Shown here in pieces: positions 1 through 8,820 of a DNA stretch of 64,000 nucleotides; within the stretch, counting starts at the first letter, position 1, and every line of letters starts with the position of its first letter. The stretch lies in NCBI GenBank assembly GCA_023386815.1, contig JAEWIZ010000006.1, positions 14,011 through 78,010 on the forward strand. The letters are read 5' to 3'. Below the pieces are notes generated by a model that searched no databases, had not been told where the DNA came from, and saw nothing but the letters and a program-made list of their open reading frames with translations. Source of the DNA: Bacillota bacterium. GTDB taxonomy: Bacteria; Bacillota; Clostridia; Lachnospirales; Lachnospiraceae. A program made the translations under genes and the position numbers.

Positions 1-5
1 AGGCA

Positions 6-38
6 AAGGATCTCCACAGCGAAGGGAGATCCTTTTTT
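6..38 (+). terminator. Rho-independent terminator of a gene upstream of the window
   Basis: A 10-bp stem (positions 6-15 with 25-34, AAGGATCTCC/GGAGATCCTT) is followed on the + strand by a run of six T. It should end a + strand gene lying left of the window. It could also help stop the minus-strand decarboxylase transcript, but the T tract on that side is weak. Confidence 0.75.
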
Positions 39-79
39 ATACTCTTTGAGGAAGATTTATAGAACTGATGTAAGTAGTT

Positions 80-1294
80 CTATTTAATCAGGGTAATATA
101 GATACCGGTCATAATAGCGGTAGTAATAACTCCGCAAATATTGGCACTTAAGGCATATTCCATGACAAAGCTTAATTTATTAACCTTTGAAACTTCCTTC
201 TGTGCAACCTTAGCCGTTGTCGGAACACAGGATATTCCGGCAATACCAACGACTGGATTAAAATTTCCCTTCGTAAAAAAGTATACCAGATAACCGCCTA
301 GAATTCCCCCAATACCAGAGAGCAAAAGAGCTAGCATTCCTAACACTAATAAGGTCAGAATTTTAGGATCCAATATGGTTTTTGCATCACATAAAACACC
401 CAGCATTAAGCCAAGGAAGAAGGTCGCAGCATAGAGAAATACTTCTTCAATCAGTTTTATGTATTTTTCCAGCCCGGATTCTCGAATTGCAATTCCAATA
501 AAGAAGCTTAGGAAGAGAGGAGCAGCTACGGGGAAAAGAAGGCATAAGAGAACATTTGCCAGTACTGCAAAAATAAGTTTTTCTTTTGCGGTGATATGGG
601 CAGTCGGCTTTTTGTTTTTTTCAAGAATTACTTTTCCACGAAGCTCCTTCGGTATCATCAATCGTATTAAAAATGGATATCCACCATAAGTAAGACTCAA
701 ATATAGATAAGCGACTATCGTAATAGGAACAAATAAATTAGGAGCAAGTGTAAGGGAAGTAAACAATACCATAGGTCCATCGGCGCCACCAATGATTGAT
801 ACTGCGGCAGCCTCCCCATTGGTTAAGCCTAATAGTCGAGCAATTGGAAAGGTTGCTACAGTACCTAATTCAGCACACATGGCAATAAACATTCCAATGA
901 AGGGGTGAGCCAGTACCATGCCGATATCACAGATGACACCAATACCCATGAATACGAGACACGCGATTAAGCCATTACTAAAGGTCAGAGTATAAATCGG
1001 TTGTAAAAAGTCTATTTGAAGAATATTCATCAATGCGTCAGTATCAGTAACCATTGGGTCAATAAAGAGGTTTCCGGTGGTGGTTGCAGTCATAAATAAT
1101 ACACCGGCATTCACAGCGGACATACCAAAACCCATAGGAATCATGATGAGCGGTTCCAATACACCTTTCACACCAAGATAAACCAACAGAATACCTAAAC
1201 AGATTAATAGGATACGAAAAAGTACAATAATCGGTTCCTGTATAAACATGGTTCCGATACCTTGAAATAAATTGAAAATATTAATAATGATCAC
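80..1294 (-). CDS. oadB: Sodium ion-translocating decarboxylase, beta subunit
   Basis: This is the integral-membrane subunit of a biotin-dependent decarboxylase sodium pump (oxaloacetate, methylmalonyl-CoA or glutaconyl-CoA type). It couples carboxybiotin decarboxylation to Na+ export. The 404-residue product is almost wholly hydrophobic with about ten helices. It carries the two family signatures: IIGGADGP at 167-174, whose Asp172 corresponds to the essential sodium/proton-binding Asp, and NPVVGIAGISCVP at 346-358. Which substrate is used cannot be told, because the carboxyltransferase and biotin subunits are not in the window. The start is uncertain. The first in-frame codon is GTG at 1292-1294, and the best Shine-Dalgarno-like string (AGGTGAT) overlaps that codon. 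A start at an unusual codon slightly downstream, or at Met16, is possible. A 45-residue membrane peptide lies 26 bp upstream in the same transcript. Confidence 0.9.
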   Translation of the reverse strand: MIIINIFNLFQGIGTMFIQEPIIVLFRILLICLGILLVYLGVKGVLEPLIMIPMGFGMSAVNAGVLFMTATTTGNLFIDPMVTDTDALMNILQIDFLQPIYTLTFSNGLIACLVFMGIGVICDIGMVLAHPFIGMFIAMCAELGTVATFPIARLLGLTNGEAAAVSIIGGADGPMVLFTSLTLAPNLFVPITIVAYLYLSLTYGGYPFLIRLMIPKELRGKVILEKNKKPTAHITAKEKLIFAVLANVLLCLLFPVAAPLFLSFFIGIAIRESGLEKYIKLIEEVFLYAATFFLGLMLGVLCDAKTILDPKILTLLVLGMLALLLSGIGGILGGYLVYFFTKGNFNPVVGIAGISCVPTTAKVAQKEVSKVNKLSFVMEYALSANICGVITTAIMTGIYITLIK

Positions 1295-1320
1295 CTGTCT
1301 TTCTAACTAGATTTTATGAT

Positions 1321-1458
1321 TTAGGCTTGTTTTTCTTTCTGGCTACGTGTAAAGTGTTTTATAAGATCCAAAAGCATTTTAACTAAACTTGCGATACACA
1401 TAGAAATTACAAAACCAAGGCCAAATACTTGTAAGGGAATTAGAATTGCATCAGTCAT
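1321..1458 (-). CDS. Small one-helix protein, possible gamma-like subunit of the decarboxylase pump
   Basis: A 45-codon ORF has an excellent ribosome binding site (AGGAGGTGACTGC before ATG) and is the first gene of the minus-strand transcript ending with the decarboxylase beta subunit. The peptide has one hydrophobic segment (about residues 5-32, with GLGFVISMCIASLV), then a basic tail ending KEKQA. Decarboxylase pumps normally have a small gamma subunit with one N-terminal helix that anchors the complex. This peptide has the same position and the start of such a helix, but lacks the usual Pro/Ala-rich and histidine tail. The ORF and its RBS are seen; the gamma-like role is inferred from context and topology. 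Confidence 0.7.
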   Translation of the reverse strand: MTDAILIPLQVFGLGFVISMCIASLVKMLLDLIKHFTRSQKEKQA

Positions 1459-1496
1459 TGCAGTCACCTCCTAGAGATTTGTTAAAACTTTAACTC

Positions 1497-1524
1497 ATTA
1501 TATAGCATATACGATGAACTCCAA
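1497..1524 (-). promoter_or_regulatory. Promoter of the decarboxylase operon
   Basis: On the minus strand, TTGGAG (1519-1524) and TATAAT (1497-1502) are separated by 16 bp, about 40 bp upstream of the small membrane ORF. The divergent lysR gene starts at 1601, so the 142-bp intergenic region must hold both promoters and probably the LysR binding site. I did not resolve a convincing T-N11-A operator. Confidence 0.55.
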
Positions 1525-1600
1525 TTTTGCGAATTTATATTATAAATGCAAGTCATAAATGAAACGATGAAATTTACAATAAATAGGTAAAGGGGATACC

Positions 1601-2497
1601 ATGGATTTACATTATCTTGAATTATTCAATACAATAGCAAAGCATGGCAGCTATAAAAAGGCCTCAGACATATTGCATATAACTCAACCTGCTTTATCAA
1701 TCCAAATCAAAAAGCTGGAAAGTCAATTAAATCTGAAATTGTTTTATAAGTCGGGAAATAAGGTTTATCTTAGTGAGGATGGCCTAAGATTGTATGAGCA
1801 TACCAAGAAGATTTTTGAGCTTGTTGACGATATGGAGAGGGATATTATGAACTCCAATGATTATATTGGCGGAACCATTAATCTTGGAGGCAGCAATACA
1901 CCGGGCACATATATATTACCCTATGTGATCGGTGAGATGAAGAAGCAGTATCCTTCTGTGACTTACAATTTACACATTGCCAATACGACAGAGATTTTTG
2001 CTATGATTGAGAATGGGAGTCTGGATGTAGCGGTTAGCGGTGGAGTCTGTAATTACCAGGAAACTGTTTATGTGGAGAAAATCTTAAATGATAAGTTAGT
2101 AGTAGTAGCATCCGACAAGAATTCTTTAACAAAAAGAAAACAGATTTTATTTGGTGATTTGCTCCATGAAAGCTTTGTTGTCCATGAAAAATCCTCACAG
2201 CTTTATACCTCCTATCGAATGTTTAGAGAACTGGCTAAACTCCCGGAGAATGTTACTATGTATCTTGGAAGTATCGATGCAATAAAACATGCTGTTATTG
2301 CCAATCTGGGAATTTCTATTATGCCTTATTTTGCTGTGAAAGCGGAGCTTGATCTGGGGCTGCTAAAAGAATTGAAGATCAAAAACTTTGATTATGACTA
2401 CCCATATCACTTAATCTATAATAAGAAAAAGAACAATTCGCTCACTGCGCAAACCTTTATAGAGATATTAAAAGAGACTTGCGAGAGCTTTGTATAG
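1601..2497 (+). CDS. LysR-family transcriptional regulator
   Basis: The 298-residue product has the standard LysR layout. An N-terminal winged helix-turn-helix (about residues 1-60, with KKASDILHITQPALSIQIKK) is followed by a linker helix and a periplasmic-binding-protein-like effector domain (about 90-295). ATG is preceded by AAAGGGG. It is transcribed divergently from the sodium-pump decarboxylase pair, the classic arrangement in which a LysR protein controls the neighbouring transcript and itself. The likely ligand is therefore a carboxylic acid metabolite, but nothing in the sequence identifies it. The downstream oxidoreductase, 77 bp away, could be co-transcribed. Confidence 0.9.
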   Translation: MDLHYLELFNTIAKHGSYKKASDILHITQPALSIQIKKLESQLNLKLFYKSGNKVYLSEDGLRLYEHTKKIFELVDDMERDIMNSNDYIGGTINLGGSNTPGTYILPYVIGEMKKQYPSVTYNLHIANTTEIFAMIENGSLDVAVSGGVCNYQETVYVEKILNDKLVVVASDKNSLTKRKQILFGDLLHESFVVHEKSSQLYTSYRMFRELAKLPENVTMYLGSIDAIKHAVIANLGISIMPYFAVKAELDLGLLKELKIKNFDYDYPYHLIYNKKKNNSLTAQTFIEILKETCESFV

Positions 2498-2574
2498 AGG
2501 GTAGCCTGCATTATTCTGGGAAATTCCCAGGGAATAAGGTATTATAAAGTATTTAGTATGGAGGAGGTATTTGA

Positions 2575-3924
2575 ATGGAGACAAACAATGAGAAAGATGT
2601 AAAACAATCAAAAGGGAGTAGAACCTTAGTTAAGTGTATGGTCTGTGGAGAAATTTTTGATTCGGCTCTTGAAAAATGTCCTGTATGTGGAGTGGGTAGT
2701 GAATTTTTCACACCGGTTGAAGAAGAAAATGTGGATTACAAAAAGAACACGGACGAGGTATACGTTATTCTAGGCAACGGTGCGGCTGGAATTAGTGCAG
2801 CAGAAGCAATCAGGGAAAGGAATGAGACGGCGTCTATTCTTCTCATTTCCAATGAAGGAGTACTTAGCTATAATCGTCCTATGCTGACGAAATCCTTGAG
2901 TGTTCTTGCGGATGCAAGTGAGATCGCCATATATGAAGAAGACTGGTATCGTCAAAATAAGATACAGAATATGTTAAATACTCAGATCGAACGTATCGAT
3001 GTCGAGCATAAACTGGTTCTATTTGCTGATCAAACAGAGATTAAATTTGACAAATGTATCTATGCGCTTGGTGCAGAATGTTTTATTCCTCCTTTTGAAG
3101 GTGCGGGAAAACCTCAGGTAATTGCGATACGAAATTTTGCCGATGTAAGTAGAATCAGAGAAATGAAACCGGATGTTAAGAATGTGGTAGTCATTGGAGG
3201 TGGTGTGCTAGGTCTGGAGGCTGCCTGGGAGATGAGTAAATCTGCAGCTGTTACAGTACTGGAAGTAGCAGATAAACTGATGGTTCGCCAACTGGATGAT
3301 TCGGCAGGCGCACTAATGGGAGAGATCATACAAGGAGTGGGAATTAAGTTCCGTATTAATGCTAAGATTGTTGAAATTACAGGTGGTGACACTGTTTCAG
3401 GAGTAAAACTGGAAGGTGGAGAAATATACCCTGCTGACCTGGTTATTGTTTCTTGCGGCGTTCGCGCTAACACGAATGTTGCCAGTAAGTCCGGTCTTAT
3501 GATTGAGCGTGGAGTTGTTGTTAATGAGAAGATGGAAACAAATGCAAGAGATATCTACGCTTGCGGTGATTGTGCAGTATACAATGGAGTAAATTACGCC
3601 ATCTGGCCACAGGCTACTCAGATGGGAAGGGTAGCAGGTGCCAATGCAGCTGGCGATTCGCTTATATATCAACAGGTACCTGCAGCGTTAACCTTTGAGG
3701 GAATGAATACCGCTTTGTATGCAGCCGGTGACAATGGAAAGCAACCAGGCAAAGCCTATCAGTCAATTGAGTACCGTGATGATGAGAAAAGGCTGTATGA
3801 AAAATATTATTTCCTTCAGGATAAATTAGTTGGAGCAATACTCATTGGAGATACCTCTAAAATGGTTGCTGTGAGTGAGGCTTTAGAGGAAGGTTACTCT
3901 TATCAAAAGATGCGTAAGCTATAA
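2575..3924 (+). CDS. NAD(P)H:rubredoxin-type FAD oxidoreductase with N-terminal rubredoxin-like domain
   Basis: A short metal-binding domain (Cys21, 24, 35, 38 in CMVC and CPVC knuckles) is fused to a class I pyridine-nucleotide disulphide oxidoreductase. The FAD-binding GNGAAGISAAEA lies at about 67-78, the NAD-binding VVVIGGGVLGLEAAWE at about 204-219, and the second FAD contact is YACGDCAVYNG. There is no redox-active CxxxxC disulphide in the FAD domain, so it fits NADH:rubredoxin or NADH oxidase-like enzymes rather than disulphide reductases. Such proteins in anaerobes pass electrons from NADH to rubredoxin for oxygen or peroxide removal. Here the rubredoxin-like centre is built in. The family is clear; the physiological acceptor is inferred. 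The start has a strong GGAGGAGG site. Confidence 0.85.
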   Translation: METNNEKDVKQSKGSRTLVKCMVCGEIFDSALEKCPVCGVGSEFFTPVEEENVDYKKNTDEVYVILGNGAAGISAAEAIRERNETASILLISNEGVLSYNRPMLTKSLSVLADASEIAIYEEDWYRQNKIQNMLNTQIERIDVEHKLVLFADQTEIKFDKCIYALGAECFIPPFEGAGKPQVIAIRNFADVSRIREMKPDVKNVVVIGGGVLGLEAAWEMSKSAAVTVLEVADKLMVRQLDDSAGALMGEIIQGVGIKFRINAKIVEITGGDTVSGVKLEGGEIYPADLVIVSCGVRANTNVASKSGLMIERGVVVNEKMETNARDIYACGDCAVYNGVNYAIWPQATQMGRVAGANAAGDSLIYQQVPAALTFEGMNTALYAAGDNGKQPGKAYQSIEYRDDEKRLYEKYYFLQDKLVGAILIGDTSKMVAVSEALEEGYSYQKMRKL

Positions 3925-3983
3925 AGAGTTACAAAGTGATACAACTAAAAAATTATAATGCTTCTTGATACAATAAGTCAAAT

Positions 3984-4032
3984 GAGTATAGCTGCAAAAC
4001 AATGAGACAAGTTTTGCAGCTATACTCGTTTT
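3984..4032. terminator. Strong hairpin terminator between convergent genes
   Basis: A perfect 17-bp stem (3984-4000 with 4011-4027) has a 10-nt loop and is followed by GTTTTATT. It lies between the convergent oxidoreductase and ABC transporter genes and probably serves the + strand gene, with some effect on the other strand. Confidence 0.8.
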
Positions 4033-4068
4033 ATTATGAATCACGAGTATGACGAGTTAAGATTATTA

Positions 4069-6723
4069 CTATTCTGAACGAAGTGCTACAACCGGATCTT
4101 TCTTAGCAGCAATCTTCGATGGAATGAAGCCGCCAAGCAGGGTGAGGAACATGCTGATGATAATGAGTATAACTCCTCCGGCAATTGGTAAGGAAGCGGA
4201 GACTCCAGATATACCAGAAACAGATTTAATAATCATATTAACAGGCAGATTCAATAGGATCGTAATTACGATACCCAGTAAGCCGGATACAAAACCGACG
4301 ATTAAAGTCTCGGCGTTAAAGACACGGGAGATATCCCTCTTGGAGGCACCAATGGATCGAAGGATACCAATTTCCTTGGTTCGCTCCAGAACAGAAATAT
4401 AGGTGATAATTCCAATCATAATAGAGGAAACTACTAAGGAAATAGCTACAAAGGCAATTAACACATAGGATATTACATTGACAATGGAGCTTACGGAGGA
4501 CATCATGAGTCCTACGATATCGGTATACTGGATTGCATATTCATCCTTGCCTTCCTCGGTCATTTTCTTGTTATAATCCTGGATCGCATCTGCAATTGCC
4601 TCTTTTTCAGTGAAGGAGGAGGCATATAAGTTGATAGTAGAAGGAATATCGATATCTACTACACCCAGAGTCTCAAGATTAGCTTCATAAGTTGCATCCG
4701 TTGTTGGCACAGTGATCTGCTCTTTAAACATATCAAGAACCTGTTCTTCAGGCATGGTTAGGATGTAAGCCTTTGTTTGCTCTTTCGTAGCTTCATCCAG
4801 TGTCTCAATATATGCATTCACATCATCCATGGTAAGCTCCTGTTCTTCACCATTACTGAATTCTATTCCAGTGAAAACGTCTACCTCTGGAGTTGATAAC
4901 TGCTGCTTTACAATTTCGCTTTCCCCAGTTTGATTAATAACATATTGTGTCAAAGCACTGGTATAGCCAATTGCTCCTGACATAGAGGTTGAGACTGCGT
5001 CTTCGTTTGGACGAATAATCCCGACTATTTTCAGCTCCACACCCTGATCTACAAGATCATTCATATAAGCCTTATTTTCTCTCATATCCTTCCAGGTTTT
5101 ACTGGATTTATCATACTTGTAATAATCAGAGGGAAGTACCAGCTTGAAGGTTTTAGAAAGCAGCTCCTCATAGGTAAAGTCTACGTCCTTTGTTTCGTAG
5201 ATTTCATCCTTCATGGCAGCAGACATAATTTTCTCCATTTCCTTCGGATCCTTTAAGCCAAGAGCGTACATCATAATATCACTGATTTCATTATTCTCAT
5301 CTACCTTAAGCACCACCTCATCATAGGAAGAAGGCCAGCGGCCGGACAGAATATCATATTGTGAATCCATAAGCTCCTGATTGCCAAGCATCTCTTCCCA
5401 TACCTGAAGCTGACTGGAATACATGGAGCTCATCCCTGGGAAGGAGGGACTCTGTGTAAAGGAGTCAAAGATATTACTTGGGTTTAATTGCACCGCTCCC
5501 TCGGAGGTATCGGTGGAATAGATGTTTAAATCCAGGTTATAACCGTATTGAACCGTACTTGCATGGGAGGTGATGGGGCTGTCGGAGCGATCAAGCTCCT
5601 TTTTAAAGGATGCCAGGTTATTTGTCTTTACTTCCTTTACCATTGTCTCCATCATATTACCCATAACCGGATTGGAGTAGACCTTATCAAAGCCGTGGAC
5701 AATGTCTTTATCCTGAGTGGAAACAATGGAGCTCATGAGGCTGGTCATATCCACAGATTCTGTCTCTATCGTGATGGGATAGGCGGATAGGGTATCTTTT
5801 TGTACATTATCTATATATGTTTGAATACCGTTGGAGAGAGACAGGATTAGAGCAATTCCGATAATGCCAATACTTCCGGCAAAGGCGGTCATAAAAGTCC
5901 TTGCTTTCTTAGTCATCAGATTGTTCATGGAGAGGGACAGGGCGGTAAACATGGACATAGATGTTTTCTCTAACAACACCCTTTTCTCCCTGGAATGGGT
6001 TTTTTTGCTCTTTTTATCCAGCGGCTTACTGGAAAATTCACTAACCACATATGGGTCAGAGTCACTTTTCACATTACCGTCAAATAAGCGGATGATTCGA
6101 GTGGAGTATTCTTTCGCCAGATCTGGATTATGCGTTACCATTATAATCAGCTTTTCTTTGGCGATATCCTTTAAGATCTCCATGATCTGAATGCTGGTCT
6201 CGGAGTCCAAGGCACCGGTGGGCTCATCTGCCAGTAGAATCTCGGGATTATTCACAAGTGCACGTGCTATGGCTACACGCTGCATCTGACCGCCGGACAT
6301 CTGGTTGGGCTTTTTATGAACTTGGTCTGCAAGTCCTACCTTGGTCAGAGCCTCAATAGCACGCTGCTTTCGTTCTGACTTAGATACACCAGATAAGGTT
6401 AGGGCTAATTCTACATTGGAAAGAACCGTTTGATGGGGGATTAGATTGTAATTTTGGAATACGAAGCCGATGGAATGGTTTCGATAGGAGTCCCAATCAG
6501 TATCCTTAAATTCTTTTGTGGATTTACCGTTGATCGATAAATCTCCGCTGGTGTATCGATCCAGACCTCCGATAATATTTAGCAGGGTAGTTTTACCACA
6601 GCCAGAAGGGCCAAGAATCGATACAAATTCATTTTTTCGAAATTCAATATTAATATCTTTTAAGGCATGGACGGTTGTATCGCCAGCCTGATATTCTTTG
6701 TAAATTCCTTGTAATTTCAACAT
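4069..6723 (-). CDS. ABC transporter, fused ATPase and MacB-type permease
   Basis: This is a single-chain transporter of 884 residues. The N-terminal ATPase (about 1-230) has Walker A GPSGCGKTT at 38-46, signature MSGGQMQR and Walker B LLADEPTGALD. A first membrane helix follows (about 275-300), then a large extracytoplasmic domain (about 300-745), then three C-terminal helices in an FtsX/MacB-type permease domain ending DPVVALRSE. MacB-type machines work by mechanotransmission rather than by substrate passage. Firmicute versions beside two-component systems often act in resistance to envelope-active peptides. Here a response regulator and sensor kinase start 370 bp away, divergently, so they probably control it. 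The substrate is unknown. RBS AAAGGAGG precedes ATG. Confidence 0.88.
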   Translation of the reverse strand: MLKLQGIYKEYQAGDTTVHALKDINIEFRKNEFVSILGPSGCGKTTLLNIIGGLDRYTSGDLSINGKSTKEFKDTDWDSYRNHSIGFVFQNYNLIPHQTVLSNVELALTLSGVSKSERKQRAIEALTKVGLADQVHKKPNQMSGGQMQRVAIARALVNNPEILLADEPTGALDSETSIQIMEILKDIAKEKLIIMVTHNPDLAKEYSTRIIRLFDGNVKSDSDPYVVSEFSSKPLDKKSKKTHSREKRVLLEKTSMSMFTALSLSMNNLMTKKARTFMTAFAGSIGIIGIALILSLSNGIQTYIDNVQKDTLSAYPITIETESVDMTSLMSSIVSTQDKDIVHGFDKVYSNPVMGNMMETMVKEVKTNNLASFKKELDRSDSPITSHASTVQYGYNLDLNIYSTDTSEGAVQLNPSNIFDSFTQSPSFPGMSSMYSSQLQVWEEMLGNQELMDSQYDILSGRWPSSYDEVVLKVDENNEISDIMMYALGLKDPKEMEKIMSAAMKDEIYETKDVDFTYEELLSKTFKLVLPSDYYKYDKSSKTWKDMRENKAYMNDLVDQGVELKIVGIIRPNEDAVSTSMSGAIGYTSALTQYVINQTGESEIVKQQLSTPEVDVFTGIEFSNGEEQELTMDDVNAYIETLDEATKEQTKAYILTMPEEQVLDMFKEQITVPTTDATYEANLETLGVVDIDIPSTINLYASSFTEKEAIADAIQDYNKKMTEEGKDEYAIQYTDIVGLMMSSVSSIVNVISYVLIAFVAISLVVSSIMIGIITYISVLERTKEIGILRSIGASKRDISRVFNAETLIVGFVSGLLGIVITILLNLPVNMIIKSVSGISGVSASLPIAGGVILIIISMFLTLLGGFIPSKIAAKKDPVVALRSE

Positions 6724-6962
6724 TATGTTTCATTCCTCCTTTGATCAGAATAGGCACAGAATAGCAAAGGTATTTAAACTAATTATTAACAAAATGAATT
6801 TTTATAAACTTTTTATTTTTAGAACTTAGTATAAAATGTAAGAAGTAAGGCTTTTTTGTTCATATCCAGTCTATATTGCTGTGCTAAATTATCTATATAG
6901 TATTTGAGTAGGGATAATTTAATGTTACAATAGATGGGGCAGGAAAGCATTTAAACATATAA
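6724..6962. other. Divergent AT-rich intergenic region between ABC transporter and response regulator
   Basis: Together with the tandem repeat that follows, this is a 370-bp gene-free stretch. It must contain the promoters of the divergent transporter and two-component genes. A + strand TAGTTT/AATGTT-like AT-rich context is visible, but I cannot assign -35/-10 boxes with confidence. No terminator or RNA gene is seen. Confidence 0.4.
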
Positions 6963-7067
6963 AATTAAAATATAGCTAATTAAAATATAACTAATTAAAA
7001 TATAACTAATCAAAAGATAGATAATTAAAATATAACTAATCAAAAGATAGTTAATTATTATAAATAC
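6963..7067. repeat. 15-bp tandem repeat array upstream of the response regulator
   Basis: Six consecutive 15-bp units run from 6963 to 7052, with a degenerate seventh to 7067. There are two subtypes: AATTAAAATATARCT (units 1, 2, 3, 5) and AATCAAAAGATAGWT (units 4, 6). The array ends just ahead of the ribosome binding site of the response regulator, so it lies in or next to its promoter/5' leader. Confidence 0.85.
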
Positions 7068-7093
7068 AAATGAACAGTGGAGGTAATGTTAAG

Positions 7094-7768
7094 ATGTTTC
7101 ACATCATGGTAGTAGAGGATGATCATAATACCAGAAAGTTGATGAAGACGGTTCTGGAGCAGAACGGTTATGAGACTGTAATAGCTAAGGATGGGATAGA
7201 GGCATTAGATCTATTGGATAAAGTACACGTTGATTTAATCGTCCTAGATATTATGATGCCCCGCATGGATGGCTACGAATTTACAGAGACCCTTCGAAAG
7301 GGTGGCTGGAATTTACCGATTCTTATGGTTACGGCAAAGGAAGCTCCAGCAGATAAGAGGAAAGGATTTATTGTAGGTACGGATGATTATATGGTGAAGC
7401 CTGTGGACGAGGAGGAGATGATTCTACGCATTGCAGCCTTGCTGCGACGTTCACAGATTGTAAATGAGCATCAACTTGTAGTAGGAGAAACAGTTCTAAA
7501 GTATGATGAGCTGTGCGCTTATAATCAAGGAATGAAAATAGAGTTTCCAAATAAGGAATTCATGCTTTTGTATAAACTGTTGTCCTATTCAAATAAGATC
7601 TTTACACGCAGGCAGTTAATCGATGAACTGTGGTCTATGGATAGTGATACGGATGAAAGAACTGTGGATGTACATGTTAACCGTATCCGGGAGCGTCTAA
7701 AAGGTAATAAAGACTTTGAAATTGTTACGGTGAGAGGACTAGGTTATAAGGCGGTGAAAAAAGAATGA
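7094..7768 (+). CDS. OmpR/PhoB-family response regulator
   Basis: The protein has a receiver domain with acidic pocket EDD at residues 8-10, phospho-acceptor Asp52 in VLDIMMP and Thr80, followed by a C-terminal winged-helix DNA-binding domain (about 125-222, with TVDVHVNRIRERL and VRGLGYK). I choose ATG 7094 because GTGGAGG at 7077-7083 lies 10 bp upstream. An in-frame ATG at 7070 lies before that site and would add eight residues. The stop codon overlaps the start of the sensor kinase (ATGA), indicating translational coupling. Its probable target is the divergent ABC transporter. Confidence 0.93.
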   Translation: MFHIMVVEDDHNTRKLMKTVLEQNGYETVIAKDGIEALDLLDKVHVDLIVLDIMMPRMDGYEFTETLRKGGWNLPILMVTAKEAPADKRKGFIVGTDDYMVKPVDEEEMILRIAALLRRSQIVNEHQLVVGETVLKYDELCAYNQGMKIEFPNKEFMLLYKLLSYSNKIFTRRQLIDELWSMDSDTDERTVDVHVNRIRERLKGNKDFEIVTVRGLGYKAVKKE

Positions 7769-8796
7769 AAAAGACATTTTCCTTTAATTTTTTGATGTTT
7801 ACCTTGGTTTTTTTTATTATGTTCTTTTCGAATCTAATTTGTATTATAGGAATGGTAATTCTTTATTTCCTGGGGCTTTTCCATGACAATGTATTTAGAC
7901 CCTATATCGTACCTGCATTAGCGATGCTGGCCAGTCTGATCGTGGGCACCTGTCTGTCGGTTATTGTGGGAAGAAAGATACTAAAGCCAGCGAATGAGCT
8001 GATTAAAGCAATGCAGATCGTAGCAACCGGTGATTTTTCAATTAGAGTTAAGGAACAAAAGAAAAAAACTGAGATGGCAGCGCTGATGAGCAATTTTAAT
8101 ACCATGGTGGAAGAACTGGGAGGGATTGAGATATTTCGCCAGGATTTTATTAATAATTTTTCCCATGAATTTAAGACACCCATTGTATCGATCCGAGGCT
8201 TTGCAAAACAGCTGTTAAAGGATACATTAACCGAGGAACAAAGAAGAGAATATGCGGGCATTATTATTGCGGAATCGGAACGACTGACAAATATGTCCTC
8301 CAACATTCTATTGCTTACAAAGCTTGAGAATCAGCAGATTATCAATGATAAGAAAGAGTTTTACCTGGACGAGCAGTTAAGAAAATGTGTTCTGCTCCTG
8401 GAAAAACAGTGGAATAAGAAAAGCATTGAATTTAATCTTATGCTAGACGAGCTTCAATATAAATCAAATGAAGAAATGCTGTCCCATGTATGGAATAATT
8501 TAATCTTAAACTCGATCAAATTCAGTAAGGAAGAAAGTGAGATTGTAATTAAATGTTACGCTAGGAACAACGATGCATTTGTTGAGATCACGGATCAGGG
8601 TATTGGGATTCATCCGGATACGATGAAGCATATATTTGATAAGTTTTATCAAGGGGAAACTTCCCACACCCTGGAGGGGAACGGGCTGGGGCTGCCTTTA
8701 GTGAAGAGAATTGTGGATCTGTGTCAGGGCAGCATTACGGTAAGAAGTGAACCAGGAAAAGGAAGTACCTTTATCGTACAATTGCCGATGGGATAA
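7765..8796 (+). CDS. Sensor histidine kinase
   Basis: The 343-residue kinase has two N-terminal membrane helices (about 8-36 and 48-70) separated by a very short external loop of about 12 residues, then HAMP (about 72-122), a HisKA dimerization domain with phospho-acceptor His134 in NFSHEFKTP, and an HATPase domain with N box NNLILNS, G1 DQGIGI and G2 GNGLGLPLVKR. The tiny external loop resembles intramembrane-sensing kinases. In many firmicutes these rely on a partner ABC transporter to detect antimicrobial peptides, which would fit the divergent MacB-type transporter. That link is inference. It overlaps the response regulator by 4 bp. Confidence 0.93.
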   Translation: MKKTFSFNFLMFTLVFFIMFFSNLICIIGMVILYFLGLFHDNVFRPYIVPALAMLASLIVGTCLSVIVGRKILKPANELIKAMQIVATGDFSIRVKEQKKKTEMAALMSNFNTMVEELGGIEIFRQDFINNFSHEFKTPIVSIRGFAKQLLKDTLTEEQRREYAGIIIAESERLTNMSSNILLLTKLENQQIINDKKEFYLDEQLRKCVLLLEKQWNKKSIEFNLMLDELQYKSNEEMLSHVWNNLILNSIKFSKEESEIVIKCYARNNDAFVEITDQGIGIHPDTMKHIFDKFYQGETSHTLEGNGLGLPLVKRIVDLCQGSITVRSEPGKGSTFIVQLPMG

Positions 8797-8820
8797 GGTT
8801 CAAATTTATTACATTTATAA

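Noticed and set aside
6963..7067. CRISPR array or replication iterons
   Set aside because: Units are contiguous 15-mers without spacers, in a promoter region, with no cas, rep or dnaA genes near.
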